A stretch of DNA of 63,562 nt, taken from assembly GCA_030694465.1 (NCBI GenBank), contig JAUXYJ010000032.1, positions 1 through 63,562 on the forward strand. Direction: 5' to 3'. Made by a program: the position numbers and the translations under genes. Positions 25,794 through 34,858 of the stretch are shown here, one piece after another. The DNA is from Deltaproteobacteria bacterium (GTDB taxonomy: Bacteria > Myxococcota_A > Polyangia > Polyangiales > Ga0077539). Each line of letters begins with the position of its first letter. Position 1 is the stretch's first letter. The notes beneath the pieces were generated by a model. That model saw nothing but the letters and a program-made list of their open reading frames with translations. It had not been told where the DNA came from and searched no databases.

Positions 25794-27574
25794 GGAAGCG
25801 CACACGTCCCGCCGAACGTACAGGTGCCCCACGCGCCGCCCTGCTGACACGCCAGCCCTGGGACGTTGCCCATCATCGAGCCGAGAGCGACACAGGTCCC
25901 TTCGGGCCCGCCACACTCACGAATCCCTCGGTTGAAGCACGACTCTGCACCGCAGATGTCCCCGATCCCTGCCTGGCACATCCCAGCACAACAGCCCTGG
26001 CCCACTGCGCACGCGAGTCCGCAGGTACCGCAGTTGTCTGCATTGTTCGTCAAATCGACACAGGATCCACCGCAATTGGACAAGGCTCCAGGGCACACAC
26101 ACAAGCCCCCAACACAATTCGATCCGGCTCCGCAGCGACGTGCGCACCTGCCACAGTGGTTGGTGGTGTTGAGCGAGGCTTCGCAGCCATTTGCGGCGAC
26201 TCCGTCGCAGTCTCCAAAGCCTAGATTGCAGCCCATGATTGCGCAATTGCCGCCGCTGCAGGTGGGCGCCGCGTTGGGCAAACTGCACGCGCGATCGCAC
26301 CCACCGCAGTGGTTCACGTCACTGTCGGTCGAGACACAGCTGCCGCTGCAGCGCGTCTGCCCAGCACCACACGGCGTGGCGACGCATCGCCCGCCGCTGC
26401 AGGTAGGCGTAGCGCCATTGCACGCGTCGCCGCAGGCCGCGCAGTGAGCGTTTGTCCCGAGCGATGTCTCGCAGCCGTTGGCCTCGTTGCCATCGCAGTC
26501 GCCAAAGCCCGCATTGCACGACGCGACGCGACAATTGCCTGCGTTGCACACGGTGTTTGCGTTGGCGAGACTGCAGCCATTGTTGCATGCGCCGCAGTGG
26601 TTGCGGTCACTCGCCAGTGACACGCATCCACCTCCACAGAGGGTCTGCCCGCCGCTGCACGCTCCCATGCAGACTCCGGCGCTGCACACAGGGGTCGCGC
26701 CGTTGCATGCGTTGCCACAGCGTCCGCAGTGAGCCGCCGTGTTGAGAGAGGTCTCACAGCCGTTGGCCTCGTCGCTGTCACAGCTGGCAAATCCCGCATT
26801 GCAGCTGAGAAGACACCGTTCGCCGCCTGAGCTGCAAGAAGAGGTCGCGTTGGCGTAGGAAGGGCAAGATCCACACTGGCCTCCACAGCCATCTTCGCCA
26901 CAGACACGGCCAGCGCAGTTGCGTGTGCAAAGCGCGTCAGCAAAAGCGGCGACGTCGCCGGGCACGTCGACCGTGACATCCGGCGACGTCGCCGTGTCTT
27001 GCGCTGTGGCATCGCGTCCGGTGCCGCCGTCGCTGTCAAACAACGACGTAGGGACATCCGCGGTCACGCAGCGCGCGTCGTCGCCGCACGTTCGGCCGCT
27101 CTCTTCGCAGAGCGTCGCGACGGTGCAAGGGACGTCTTGGCGCTGGCAGCCGCTTGCAGAGCTTAGGCATGCCAGCGGCAAAAACACGCGGGCTTGCAGC
27201 GTTTGTCCTGGCTGAAACACAAAACGCACCGCGCGACGCAGCTCGATCGCGGGCTCTCCCGCGGCGGCCGGTCTCAATTGGATCAGCACAGTCGTCGTCG
27301 CGCTCGCGCGCTGGGCCTCGCTCGCCGCGCTCTGCGGGAGCATCGTGTACGAGAGCGGCCGCTGCAGCGCGCCGGTGATCCGCCCATTGGGATAGACCAC
27401 AAACGCGTCCGTCCTGGGCAAATCAGCCCACCGCGCGGTCGCTAGGATTCGCTCGACCCTCGCGAGCGGCGCGTCGGTGTCAAACGAGATGACCACAGCG
27501 GTCGCTGGCGCTCTGCAAGCCGAAGCGCCCAGCACGCACGTCAAAAACATCGCGCAAACGCGTCGAGCGCTCAT
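25790..27574 (-). CDS. Cysteine-rich surface lipoprotein
   Basis: This is a 594-residue protein with lipobox LGASAC (Cys20). Residues 25-145 form a beta domain (VVISFDTDAPLARVERILAT). A linker with TATSPDVTVDVPGDVAAF contains two copies of the window's 14-base palindrome. Residues about 215-520 hold repeated Cys modules of two kinds: HCGRCGNACNG / NHCGACNNGC and GFGDCDGNEANGCETSLGT. The architecture parallels the lipoprotein at 8844-10619. It is coupled to the helicase gene by an ATGA overlap, a pairing without an obvious functional logic. Exposure at the cell surface is inferred. Confidence 0.8.
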   Translation of the reverse strand: MSARRVCAMFLTCVLGASACRAPATAVVISFDTDAPLARVERILATARWADLPRTDAFVVYPNGRITGALQRPLSYTMLPQSAASEAQRASATTTVLIQLRPAAAGEPAIELRRAVRFVFQPGQTLQARVFLPLACLSSASGCQRQDVPCTVATLCEESGRTCGDDARCVTADVPTSLFDSDGGTGRDATAQDTATSPDVTVDVPGDVAAFADALCTRNCAGRVCGEDGCGGQCGSCPSYANATSSCSSGGERCLLSCNAGFASCDSDEANGCETSLNTAAHCGRCGNACNGATPVCSAGVCMGACSGGQTLCGGGCVSLASDRNHCGACNNGCSLANANTVCNAGNCRVASCNAGFGDCDGNEANGCETSLGTNAHCAACGDACNGATPTCSGGRCVATPCGAGQTRCSGSCVSTDSDVNHCGGCDRACSLPNAAPTCSGGNCAIMGCNLGFGDCDGVAANGCEASLNTTNHCGRCARRCGAGSNCVGGLCVCPGALSNCGGSCVDLTNNADNCGTCGLACAVGQGCCAGMCQAGIGDICGAESCFNRGIRECGGPEGTCVALGSMMGNVPGLACQQGGAWGTCTFGGTCALP

Positions 27575-27578
27575 CCCG

Positions 27579-27887
27579 TTAGACCTCCATCACGAGGGCG
27601 ACCAAGAGCCCATCGCGCATCGCACCGCGGAGCAAAAATCGAATTTCACCAGGCAAATCACTGGCAGAGAGAGACACGTGGACACAGTCTTCTGCGTGCA
27701 TCAGGACGGTGAGTCTCGCGCCCGACTCTCGCGAGGACACCGCCTCGATCACCTCGTTGCGTCCACGAAGGACCACGCCATCAAGTCGCTCAAGCAAGAC
27801 CTGCTCGTGCAAAATGAGCGAAGGGTCATCGCCTTGGTCTCGGCAACGGATCAGACGTTCAAGCAAGGTGGAGAGTGGCGAAGTCAT
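27579..27887 (-). CDS. Small soluble protein, possibly NTF2/SnoaL-like
   Basis: This is a 102-residue protein from ATG 27887. The helical start MTSPLSTLLERLIRCRDQGD, then VLLERLDGVVLRGRNEVIEAV and a strand-rich remainder ending VALVMEV, has the order of a short SnoaL/NTF2-like fold, but no motif secures this. It ends 5 bases before the Cys-rich lipoprotein start and is divergent from the next gene by 43 bases. The upstream 100 residues of the open frame are antisense to that gene and not coding. Confidence 0.5.
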   Translation of the reverse strand: MTSPLSTLLERLIRCRDQGDDPSLILHEQVLLERLDGVVLRGRNEVIEAVSSRESGARLTVLMHAEDCVHVSLSASDLPGEIRFLLRGAMRDGLLVALVMEV

Positions 27888-27930
27888 GGTGGGCTCTCTG
27901 CGCGATGCAGTGATTGAAGGGCGACATTGT

Positions 27931-28458
27931 ATGTTGAAATGTCCAGACGAGGCAGACCCAGTGATCACGCAACGTCGCACGCTGTTGGCCGCATGGGTGG
28001 GAGCACTCTTGCTGATACTTGGCATCGTGTCCTTGGTGTCCGGGATGCAATGTGCAGAGAAATTGCGGCTCTTTCGTCTCGCGATCGCTGAGAGTGGCCC
28101 CGCGCGCACGGGCCTTCGCCTCAGTGACGAGGACCTGCGAGAGCGTGTTGAGCGGCTCGCCCGTGCGTCGCAAATCCGAGTGACCGACGTCACGGTGACG
28201 AGCGAAGAGGTCGAAGGGCTCCCAGCAGCCCTCGCACACAGCGCCGCGGGCGCCGCGTTGGAGAGCGCGCTGCGTGTCCAATCGCGGCGCTATGAGGTCC
28301 GCGGACAAGCCTCTGCGTGTCATCTCTGGCGATGTCAAACCGAGCCACTCCACGCGCGGCTTGTGTTACGTGAGTCCGTCACGATGAGCCCTTCGCTGGA
28401 TCCGGGCGCGGCGATGACTCCCCCGTTGGAGCCGCCCGCAGTTCGTGGCATGGAGTAA
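27931..28458 (+). CDS. Single-pass membrane protein, function unknown
   Basis: This is a 175-residue protein. I use ATG 27931, with GAAGGG upstream at a moderate distance; GTG 27961 (VITQRR) is an alternative. One transmembrane helix near residues 15-35 (TLLAAWVGALLLILGIVSLVS) is followed by a polar periplasmic region with a Cys pair (SACHLWRCQTE) and a Pro-rich end. It is eight bases before the beta-helix lipoprotein, so co-transcription is likely. No family recognised. Confidence 0.6.
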   Translation: MLKCPDEADPVITQRRTLLAAWVGALLLILGIVSLVSGMQCAEKLRLFRLAIAESGPARTGLRLSDEDLRERVERLARASQIRVTDVTVTSEEVEGLPAALAHSAAGAALESALRVQSRRYEVRGQASACHLWRCQTEPLHARLVLRESVTMSPSLDPGAAMTPPLEPPAVRGME

Positions 28459-28466
28459 TTATCCCT

Positions 28467-29843
28467 GTGAAAACACTGTCTAAATTCGCTCTTACGCTTG
28501 CTCTTACGGCCTGCAGCACCGGGCCCACGCCCGCACAGGACGCCACCGTCGAGGACTCTCCAGCGCGCAACGACGCCGCGACGAGAGAGACGAGCGCTGC
28601 CCCTGAAGACGCACAAGAGCCCAGCCTTGACGCGGTCGCCGAGGACACGGCGACGTCGCCGGATGCGATTGCACCGACCGATGCGGCGACGTCGCCGGAT
28701 GCGATTGCGCCGACCGATGCGGCGAGTGACGCGCCCGCTGCCATGTGCACCGAGGTCGTGCGTACTGCAGCCGAGCTCATCGCAGCCGCGCAGCGCTTGG
28801 GACCCGGGCGTGTCGTGTGTATTGCGCCGGGTCGCTATGTGCTTTCGCAGCGGATTTCGCTGGGGATGGCGCGCTCGGGGACCGCCGCTGCGCCCGCGGT
28901 GATTCGCTCGCAGAACGGCCGAGGGACCGTGACCATCGACGGCGCGAACAACGAAGAGGCCTTCTTCTTGTCGGGCGCGAGCTTTGTTCAGATTCGCGGG
29001 TTGATCATCACGGGGGGGCAATACCACGGGGTCAAGATCGACGCGCCGAGCGGTGACATCGTGGTAAGCGACTGCGAGATCGTCGACACGTTTAACGGCA
29101 CCGATGCCAACTCGCAGCTCAGCCCCATCAAGGGCTACCAGGCGCCGCGCGTGCTGATCGAGGGCAACAGCATTCACTTCTCGCGACGTTGGATTGGCAA
29201 CAATATCCAAGGTGTCGATTGCAATGCGTGCCCCCAGTGGACCGTGCGCGACAACGAGATCTACGACATTCGGGCACGAGCGGGCGGCACATCGGGCACG
29301 GCGATTCAGTTTAAGAGCGGCTCAAGCGAGACTGTGATCGAGCGCAACGTGCTGCACGACAGCTTTATTGGGATCAGCTTTGGCGGCTTTGGGAGCCCCA
29401 TGGCGTGGAGCGGTCAGCCCTGGGAGCACGTCGCCGGCGTTGTGCGAAACAACGTGATCTACCGCTGCGAAGACGCGGGAATCACCGTGATCTACGCGCG
29501 CGATGGCCGCATCGTAAACAACACCCTCTGGGGCAACGGCTTCACACCCGACGTGCGTCGTATGGCCATGAACGTCCGCTACCAAAACAACATCTTGGAT
29601 CGCGCACTTAACTTTCGAGATGGCACCGCAGGAGGCGTGATGGCCGCGAACAACCTCGTGCTCGCCTCGCCCATGGAGAGCGCGCTCTTCGTCAACGCCG
29701 CCCGTGGGGATTTTCATCTCGCGGCGGGGGCCAGCATGGCCATTAACCGCGGGATGAGCCTCGCGAGCGATGTCCCTGATGACATGGACCGTGAAGCGCG
29801 CCCACGCGGCGGCGCGTTTGACATTGGCGCAGACGAGCGCTGA
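28467..29843 (+). CDS. Lipoprotein with right-handed beta-helix (pectate lyase-like) domain
   Basis: This is a 458-residue protein from GTG 28467. The lipobox LTAC has Cys16. An acidic Ala/Asp/Pro linker (residues 20-90) includes a 36-base duplicated block. From residue 95 on the sequence is a parallel beta-helix: GRVVCIAPGRYVLSQRISLG, then repeating strand turns (FVQIRGLIITGGQYHGVKID, VLIEGNSIHFSRR, VIERNVLHDSFIGISFGGFG, IVNNTLWGNG) and the closing AFDIGADER common in right-handed beta-helix proteins. It likely binds or cleaves a polysaccharide outside the cell. No catalytic residues could be fixed. Confidence 0.82.
   Translation: MKTLSKFALTLALTACSTGPTPAQDATVEDSPARNDAATRETSAAPEDAQEPSLDAVAEDTATSPDAIAPTDAATSPDAIAPTDAASDAPAAMCTEVVRTAAELIAAAQRLGPGRVVCIAPGRYVLSQRISLGMARSGTAAAPAVIRSQNGRGTVTIDGANNEEAFFLSGASFVQIRGLIITGGQYHGVKIDAPSGDIVVSDCEIVDTFNGTDANSQLSPIKGYQAPRVLIEGNSIHFSRRWIGNNIQGVDCNACPQWTVRDNEIYDIRARAGGTSGTAIQFKSGSSETVIERNVLHDSFIGISFGGFGSPMAWSGQPWEHVAGVVRNNVIYRCEDAGITVIYARDGRIVNNTLWGNGFTPDVRRMAMNVRYQNNILDRALNFRDGTAGGVMAANNLVLASPMESALFVNAARGDFHLAAGASMAINRGMSLASDVPDDMDREARPRGGAFDIGADER
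28650..28721 (+). repeat. 36-base tandem duplication in linker
   Basis: Units 28650-28685 and 28686-28721 differ by one base and code ATSPDAIAPTDA twice. Each starts within the 14-base palindrome CGGCGACGTCGCCG (28648-28661 and 28684-28697). Confidence 0.9.
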
Positions 29844-29856
29844 GCTCAGCGAGGGC

Positions 29857-30555
29857 TCAACGGCGGCCGCCACCGAAGCGGTTGCCCCAGCCTGCGACCG
29901 TCTCTTTTTGCTGGCGAATCGCGTCTCGATACGTGGGATTGCTCTGCGTCTTGAGGATGTGAAGCAGGACCATCCCGGCGGCCTCGGCGTCGTCAGTCGC
30001 TCGGTGCGCGTTGACCAAATCAATGCCCATGCGGGCGGCCACGACGCCTAGCTTAAATCCCTTGGCTTCGGGCTGCGCGATGCGGGCCCACACGAGCGGA
30101 TCGACCCACTCGACGTTGGTGCGCATCGCGGGTACCGCGTCGGTCTTGATCGACGGAGAGATCCCCGCGCGGCGCATCTCGGCGTAGATAAACGTGCGGT
30201 CGAAGCTCGCGTTGTAAGCCACGGGGATGCGCCCTTGGAGCCACGTGAGAATCTCGCGCGCGACCATCTCGAAGCGGGGTTTTCCCTTCACGTCTTTGTC
30301 TGTGATGCCGTGCACGTTGCTCGCTTCAAACGGGATCGGGATGGTGGGATCCACGATGAGCGAGAAGCGGTTGGTGACCACGCCTTTGTCGACGTGAACG
30401 ACTGCGACCTCGACGATGCGGTCGCCGCGCTGCGGATCTTTGCCCGTGGTCTCGGTGTCGATCAACGCGAGCGGACACTCGCTCAGCATGCGATCGATAG
30501 GTAAATCATTGGCCAAACCGATCACCGGGGCCGAGCCGCCTCCGCGCAATCCCAT
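29857..30555 (-). CDS. DnaQ-type 3'-5' exonuclease (DEDDh)
   Basis: This is a 232-residue soluble protein. ATG 30555 has AGGG close upstream; ATG 30489 (MLSECPLALID) is an alternative. DEDDh motifs: LIDTETTG (Asp33, Glu35), AYNASFDRTFI, and HRATDDAEA with the late His and Asp. It resembles the proofreading epsilon subunit and other oligoribonuclease-like exonucleases. No polymerase or helicase domain is attached. It converges with the beta-helix gene (13 bases) and is divergent from the P-loop ATPase gene. Confidence 0.85.
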   Translation of the reverse strand: MGLRGGGSAPVIGLANDLPIDRMLSECPLALIDTETTGKDPQRGDRIVEVAVVHVDKGVVTNRFSLIVDPTIPIPFEASNVHGITDKDVKGKPRFEMVAREILTWLQGRIPVAYNASFDRTFIYAEMRRAGISPSIKTDAVPAMRTNVEWVDPLVWARIAQPEAKGFKLGVVAARMGIDLVNAHRATDDAEAAGMVLLHILKTQSNPTYRDAIRQQKETVAGWGNRFGGGRR

Positions 30556-30739
30556 CAGCCCTGGGTACACTTGTCCCGTCGGAAAACACCCGCACCCGTG
30601 CGCATTCGCCATTTGGGTGGACACTCTAATCGCTCGTGAAATAGTTAGCCAATTCGCGACACTCGGCGCCGACTTCGGCCGTCTCCGAATGCAAGCAGTG
30701 ACCCCCTGGGCAGGGTGTACTCTGTGCGGCAATATCTCA

Positions 30740-33700
30740 ATGTTCGACGACAGAATGGGGCCACGTTTGGATCGTGGCAGGCACCTGCGCACACTAGCCT
30801 CACGGGCCGCGCTGCTGGTTGTGCTGTTGGCATCCAACGCGCACGCACAGCGCGACGCCAACGCAGCAAGTGACGCAACCGCTGCGCAGACGCCTCCGGA
30901 TGCGAGCCCTCTGGATGTATCTCCGGTCACCCCGGCGACGTCGCCGGGTGTGAGCGCGTTGCGCGACCGCGCGGCCCAGGTTCGCGCGCTCATGGCCGGG
31001 CAGCTCGCGCTCGACGCGACGCCGCAGTCCCTGTTTGACGTGGACCTCAGTGACGACGAGGCGATCGCAGTAGAGATCCAACGGCTCTCGCGCATCGCCG
31101 CGTTTGATCGGTCAATCTCTAGCGATCTCGACGCGTCAAGCCCGCCTGACGACGCCGACGCTTCAGGCCAAGAGGTCCCCGCCGTGCCACAAGAGAGCGC
31201 GCGCTACCAAGCGCGTGCGGCGCTCGATCAGGCGCGGCTGGCCTTCTACGAGCTGCCCCGAGCGCAGCGAGAGCGCGTCGTGCAGGCTCACCTGGCGCGT
31301 CGCAGCTCGTCGCAGCAGACCGCCCTGCAAGAAGCCCAGCGGAGGCAGCGTGAGGCCGACCTCGCGCGCCAACAAGCCATCGAGTCCGCCTCGCGGGCAC
31401 GCAATGAGGCAGACCGCTTGGTGGCCGAAGAGAGAGCCCGGCTGTTTGCGCTCTCAAGCGCACAGGCGGCGTTTGAGACGAGCTTGGCAAGACAGCGCAC
31501 AGCGCTCGAAGCCCGCGCAGACGTAACGCTGCGTTTGCGGCGGCAAGTGCGAGAGCTCAGCGGCGACCCCGAGCGCACGGTCGAGCAAGCGGACTCGCTC
31601 TACAACGAGGTGCGCACGGCGCTGCGATCGACGCGTACAGACCTGGCCAGCGCGCTGGTCATGACGTCCAGCGATCACAGCGATGTGCCGCGGATCCCTG
31701 ACGATCGACTCGAAAATCTCACGCTCGAGCTAGACCTCACCGAGGTGACTGCGCAGCGGGCTGCGCTCATCGAGGCCAACGCCGTCTTGCGCCGCAGCGA
31801 GCAGGCTCTGAGGCAGCGACGCGCGCGGCAGCTGTACGAAAACGCCCGTACGCTCAACGCCGATCGGTTGACGCTGCTGGGCATGCTCTCGTCCACACAG
31901 CGCGCGGACATCACAGGGTTTGGCCCCTCGGGGCTCAATCAGGCGCTCGCAGAGCTGCGCCAAGTGACCCTTGTGTTGCGCTATCACAGCCACGAAGGGA
32001 TGCGCTGGATTCGTGGCGATCGAGGGGACACTTCGGCACAGGGGCGATCAGCGCTCGCGCTGAGCGTCGTGGGGTTTCAGTGGGTGCTGACGGTGTTTGG
32101 CTTTCTGTGGCTGCGCAGAGCCTCGACAGGGCTGCTCGCGCGGTGGCGCGAGAGCGTCCAAAGAGAACGCCGCAAGAGCCGCACGTATGGATCGAGCGGG
32201 ACCGACGCTGGGCTGCAGCTCTTGCAGCAAATTCACAAGCCGCTTGAGTGGTTTGTGCTCGCGTTGCTGCTGCACTGGATGCTGCCGTTGGACACGCAGA
32301 ACACGCTCGAGGTTCAGCTCCTCGCGGCCATCGCTATGTGGACGCTCGGTGGCAACGTCGCGGTCTCATTCGTCAACGCATTTGCAGCGTTTGACGAGAC
32401 GCGACGCACGCTCGCGCACGACGATCCACACCACGCGCTGCGCCTTCGGTCCCTGCGCTTGGTGAGCCGCTCGGTGGTGAGCGTCGCGCTCTTTTTGCGC
32501 TGCACCAACCTCCTCGTCGGCGAGGGAACGATCTATCGCTGGGCGTTTTTTCTCTGCTGGTTTGCAGCGATTCCGCTCATCGCGCTGATCATTCATTGGT
32601 GGCGCCCCGAGATTTTTCAGCGAGTCACTGCGGTGCGCAAGAAGAAGCTTCTGCACCGCTGGGTGAGCGCCAACCAGACCGGCGCGCTGAGCATCCCTGC
32701 AGCGCTCGTCGGCGGCGTCTATCTCTTTGGCACTGGGATCTCGCGCTTTGTACGAGCGTTCGTGGGTCGCTTTGATCTCACGCGTCGTGTCCTCGCGTAC
32801 TTCTTTCGTCGCGGCCTCGACCGCATCGCCGAAGAGCGCCCTGAGCTCACCTACTCGATGCTCGCGCAAGCGCAGTTTGACAGCCTTGGGCCCGAGGTCC
32901 GCTCTGCGCAGCGCGTGGCGACCGAGCACGACGAGGCCCTGACAAAGCTCCGTGCGCGCATCGCCAAGGGAGAAGGCGCCGTCATCGCGCTCGTAGGTGA
33001 GCGTGGGATGGGCAAGAGCCACTCGCTCGATTGGCTCGCAAAGGACTCTGCCAACACGCGGATGGTGCGGGCCGAGACCTGTGGCATGGCGAGCTTGCTC
33101 AGCGCGTATGCGCACGCCAAGGGCGCCGACGCGGTCACCGAAGAGACCGACATTGAGACGCTGTTGCATCCCGCGGGAGTGTCCGCAGTGCTCATCGACG
33201 ATGTGCAGCGAATTGTGCGGCCGATGATGGGGGGTCTTAAAGACTTTGATCGGCTGATTGCGGTCGCACGGGCCAACGCAAAGGACACCGTGTGGGTGCT
33301 CGCGATGGACGAGATTGTCTGGAGGTTCTTGCTTCAGTCACGCGGCGCGCGCCCCATGTTCGACGACGTCATCATGCTGAGCCCGTGGTCCGAAGAGACC
33401 ATCGCAGAGCTGCTCGAAGAGCGCTCTACGCAGGCTGAAGTGCAGTACGGCGTCGATCTTTTGCTAGAGAATTTGCCCAAAGACTCAGACGAGACCGACC
33501 GCGCAGAGGCCCGCGATCGCGCGCGCCTTGGGTACTTTAGGCTCTTGTGGGATTACGCCAATGGCAACCCCGGGGTCGCGTTGCACATGTGGCGCCGATC
33601 GATCGGAGTCTCGACAGATGGCGACGTGAGCGTCAAGCCTTTCAGGGCGCCAGACACCAAGGCGCTTGAGAGCCTTCCGGATCAGAGTCTGTTTGTTCTG

Positions 33701-33910
33701 CGTGCAGTTTTGCAGCTCGAAATCGCACATCCCGATGACATCGCGCGCTCGACTTTGTTGTCTACTACGCACATTGACGACGCGCTGCGCTTCGGACTCA
33801 ACCATGGGTTCTTTAGACAAATTGGCGATCGATACCGCGTGACCTGGGGCTGGTTTAGAGCCATCACGCGCTTTCTTCAGAGGCGGTACTTGCTACCGAT
33901 GTCTTCGTGA
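30740..33910 (+). CDS. Membrane P-loop ATPase with coiled coil, MscS-linked
   Basis: This is a 1056-residue protein from ATG 30740; ATG 30755 gives a slightly shorter signal peptide. The signal (RAALLVVLLASNAHAQ) leads to a linker (PVTPATSPGV) and a long Ala/Arg/Glu/Gln coiled coil (about residues 150-360). Six or so hydrophobic segments lie between about residues 434 and 680. The cytosolic part has Walker A GERGMGKS (753-760) and a Walker B-like VLIDDVQR (817-824), an AAA/STAND-like core, then a helical tail. The first MscS gene follows almost immediately. The N-terminal half recalls the coiled-coil plus extra helices of large MscK/MscM channels, but an MscS pore is absent. No named family is recognised. 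Confidence 0.75.
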   Translation: MFDDRMGPRLDRGRHLRTLASRAALLVVLLASNAHAQRDANAASDATAAQTPPDASPLDVSPVTPATSPGVSALRDRAAQVRALMAGQLALDATPQSLFDVDLSDDEAIAVEIQRLSRIAAFDRSISSDLDASSPPDDADASGQEVPAVPQESARYQARAALDQARLAFYELPRAQRERVVQAHLARRSSSQQTALQEAQRRQREADLARQQAIESASRARNEADRLVAEERARLFALSSAQAAFETSLARQRTALEARADVTLRLRRQVRELSGDPERTVEQADSLYNEVRTALRSTRTDLASALVMTSSDHSDVPRIPDDRLENLTLELDLTEVTAQRAALIEANAVLRRSEQALRQRRARQLYENARTLNADRLTLLGMLSSTQRADITGFGPSGLNQALAELRQVTLVLRYHSHEGMRWIRGDRGDTSAQGRSALALSVVGFQWVLTVFGFLWLRRASTGLLARWRESVQRERRKSRTYGSSGTDAGLQLLQQIHKPLEWFVLALLLHWMLPLDTQNTLEVQLLAAIAMWTLGGNVAVSFVNAFAAFDETRRTLAHDDPHHALRLRSLRLVSRSVVSVALFLRCTNLLVGEGTIYRWAFFLCWFAAIPLIALIIHWWRPEIFQRVTAVRKKKLLHRWVSANQTGALSIPAALVGGVYLFGTGISRFVRAFVGRFDLTRRVLAYFFRRGLDRIAEERPELTYSMLAQAQFDSLGPEVRSAQRVATEHDEALTKLRARIAKGEGAVIALVGERGMGKSHSLDWLAKDSANTRMVRAETCGMASLLSAYAHAKGADAVTEETDIETLLHPAGVSAVLIDDVQRIVRPMMGGLKDFDRLIAVARANAKDTVWVLAMDEIVWRFLLQSRGARPMFDDVIMLSPWSEETIAELLEERSTQAEVQYGVDLLLENLPKDSDETDRAEARDRARLGYFRLLWDYANGNPGVALHMWRRSIGVSTDGDVSVKPFRAPDTKALESLPDQSLFVLRAVLQLEIAHPDDIARSTLLSTTHIDDALRFGLNHGFFRQIGDRYRVTWGWFRAITRFLQRRYLLPMSS

Positions 33911-33927
33911 GGTTCTCAGGAGCACCC

Positions 33928-34839
33928 ATGGTGATCACCACAACATCCACGGCACGATCGCGCAGCGCAGCGCTCTTGGCCCTCATCGTCCTCGCCCTCC
34001 CCGCCACCGCGTGGGCTCAAGACGCCGCAGATTTTGGAAAGCTCGTCGGCTTTGTGCGCCTCGGCGGCGTGCTGATCTCGATCGTGATTGTGCTCGGCTC
34101 GATGGTGGTGCTGCGCGTGATCGAGGACGTCGCGGCGCGGGCATCAAGCGAGTTTGCGACCTATCGACCGACGATCCAGAAGGTCGAGTCTGCCACACGA
34201 TTTGCAGTCTATATTGCGACGACGGCGATCTGCATGGGCTTCAGCATTCGGCTGGACCCCACCGCGCTCACGGTGATCGGCGGCGCGCTCGCGTTTGCCA
34301 TTGGTTTCGCGATGAGAGACCTGGTCGCGGCGTTTATCGCGGGGATCACCATCATGTTTGATCGGCCGTTTCAGGTGGGCGACCGAGTGGCGTACGCGGG
34401 CGAGTACGGCGACGTGATCAAGATCGGCCTGCGCAGTGTGCAGATCAACACGCTCGACCACAACATCGTGACCGTGCCCAACAACAAGATCCTCACGGAC
34501 GTGACCTCAAGCGGAAACTACGGCGAGCTTGAGATGCAAGTCGCCATGGATTTCTTTATCGGAATTGACCAAGACGCGCGGCGTGCAGCCGAGATTATTA
34601 AAGAAGCTTGCCTCACGAGCCCCTATGTCTTTCTCGATCGACCCGTGCCGGTGTTGGCAAAGCAGGTGATCCTTCATGACTTCGTCGCGGTCGCACTCAA
34701 AGCCCGGCCGTATGTCTTTGATGTTCGCTATGAGAAGCCCTTCGAGACGGATGTTCACTTTCGTGTTCTCGAAGCGTTTCGTGAAGCCGGGATTGCTCCT
34801 CCGGCCATCATTCATCGCAGTGTGATGAGCTCGACTTAA
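33928..34839 (+). CDS. MscS-family mechanosensitive channel 1
   Basis: This is a 303-residue inner-membrane channel. ATG 33928 has AGGAG six bases upstream; a GTG at 33907 overlapping the previous stop (GTGA) is possible. A signal-like N-terminus (LALPATAWAQ) is followed by three transmembrane helices. The pore-helix signature is GGALAFAIGFAMRDLVAAFIAGITIMF with VGDRVAYAGEYGDVIKIGLR and TVPNNKILTDV behind it. The Cytosolic cage is complete. It lies directly after the P-loop ATPase gene. Confidence 0.9.
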   Translation: MVITTTSTARSRSAALLALIVLALPATAWAQDAADFGKLVGFVRLGGVLISIVIVLGSMVVLRVIEDVAARASSEFATYRPTIQKVESATRFAVYIATTAICMGFSIRLDPTALTVIGGALAFAIGFAMRDLVAAFIAGITIMFDRPFQVGDRVAYAGEYGDVIKIGLRSVQINTLDHNIVTVPNNKILTDVTSSGNYGELEMQVAMDFFIGIDQDARRAAEIIKEACLTSPYVFLDRPVPVLAKQVILHDFVAVALKARPYVFDVRYEKPFETDVHFRVLEAFREAGIAPPAIIHRSVMSST

Positions 34840-34858
34840 ACAGAACTGGTGCCTGCCC

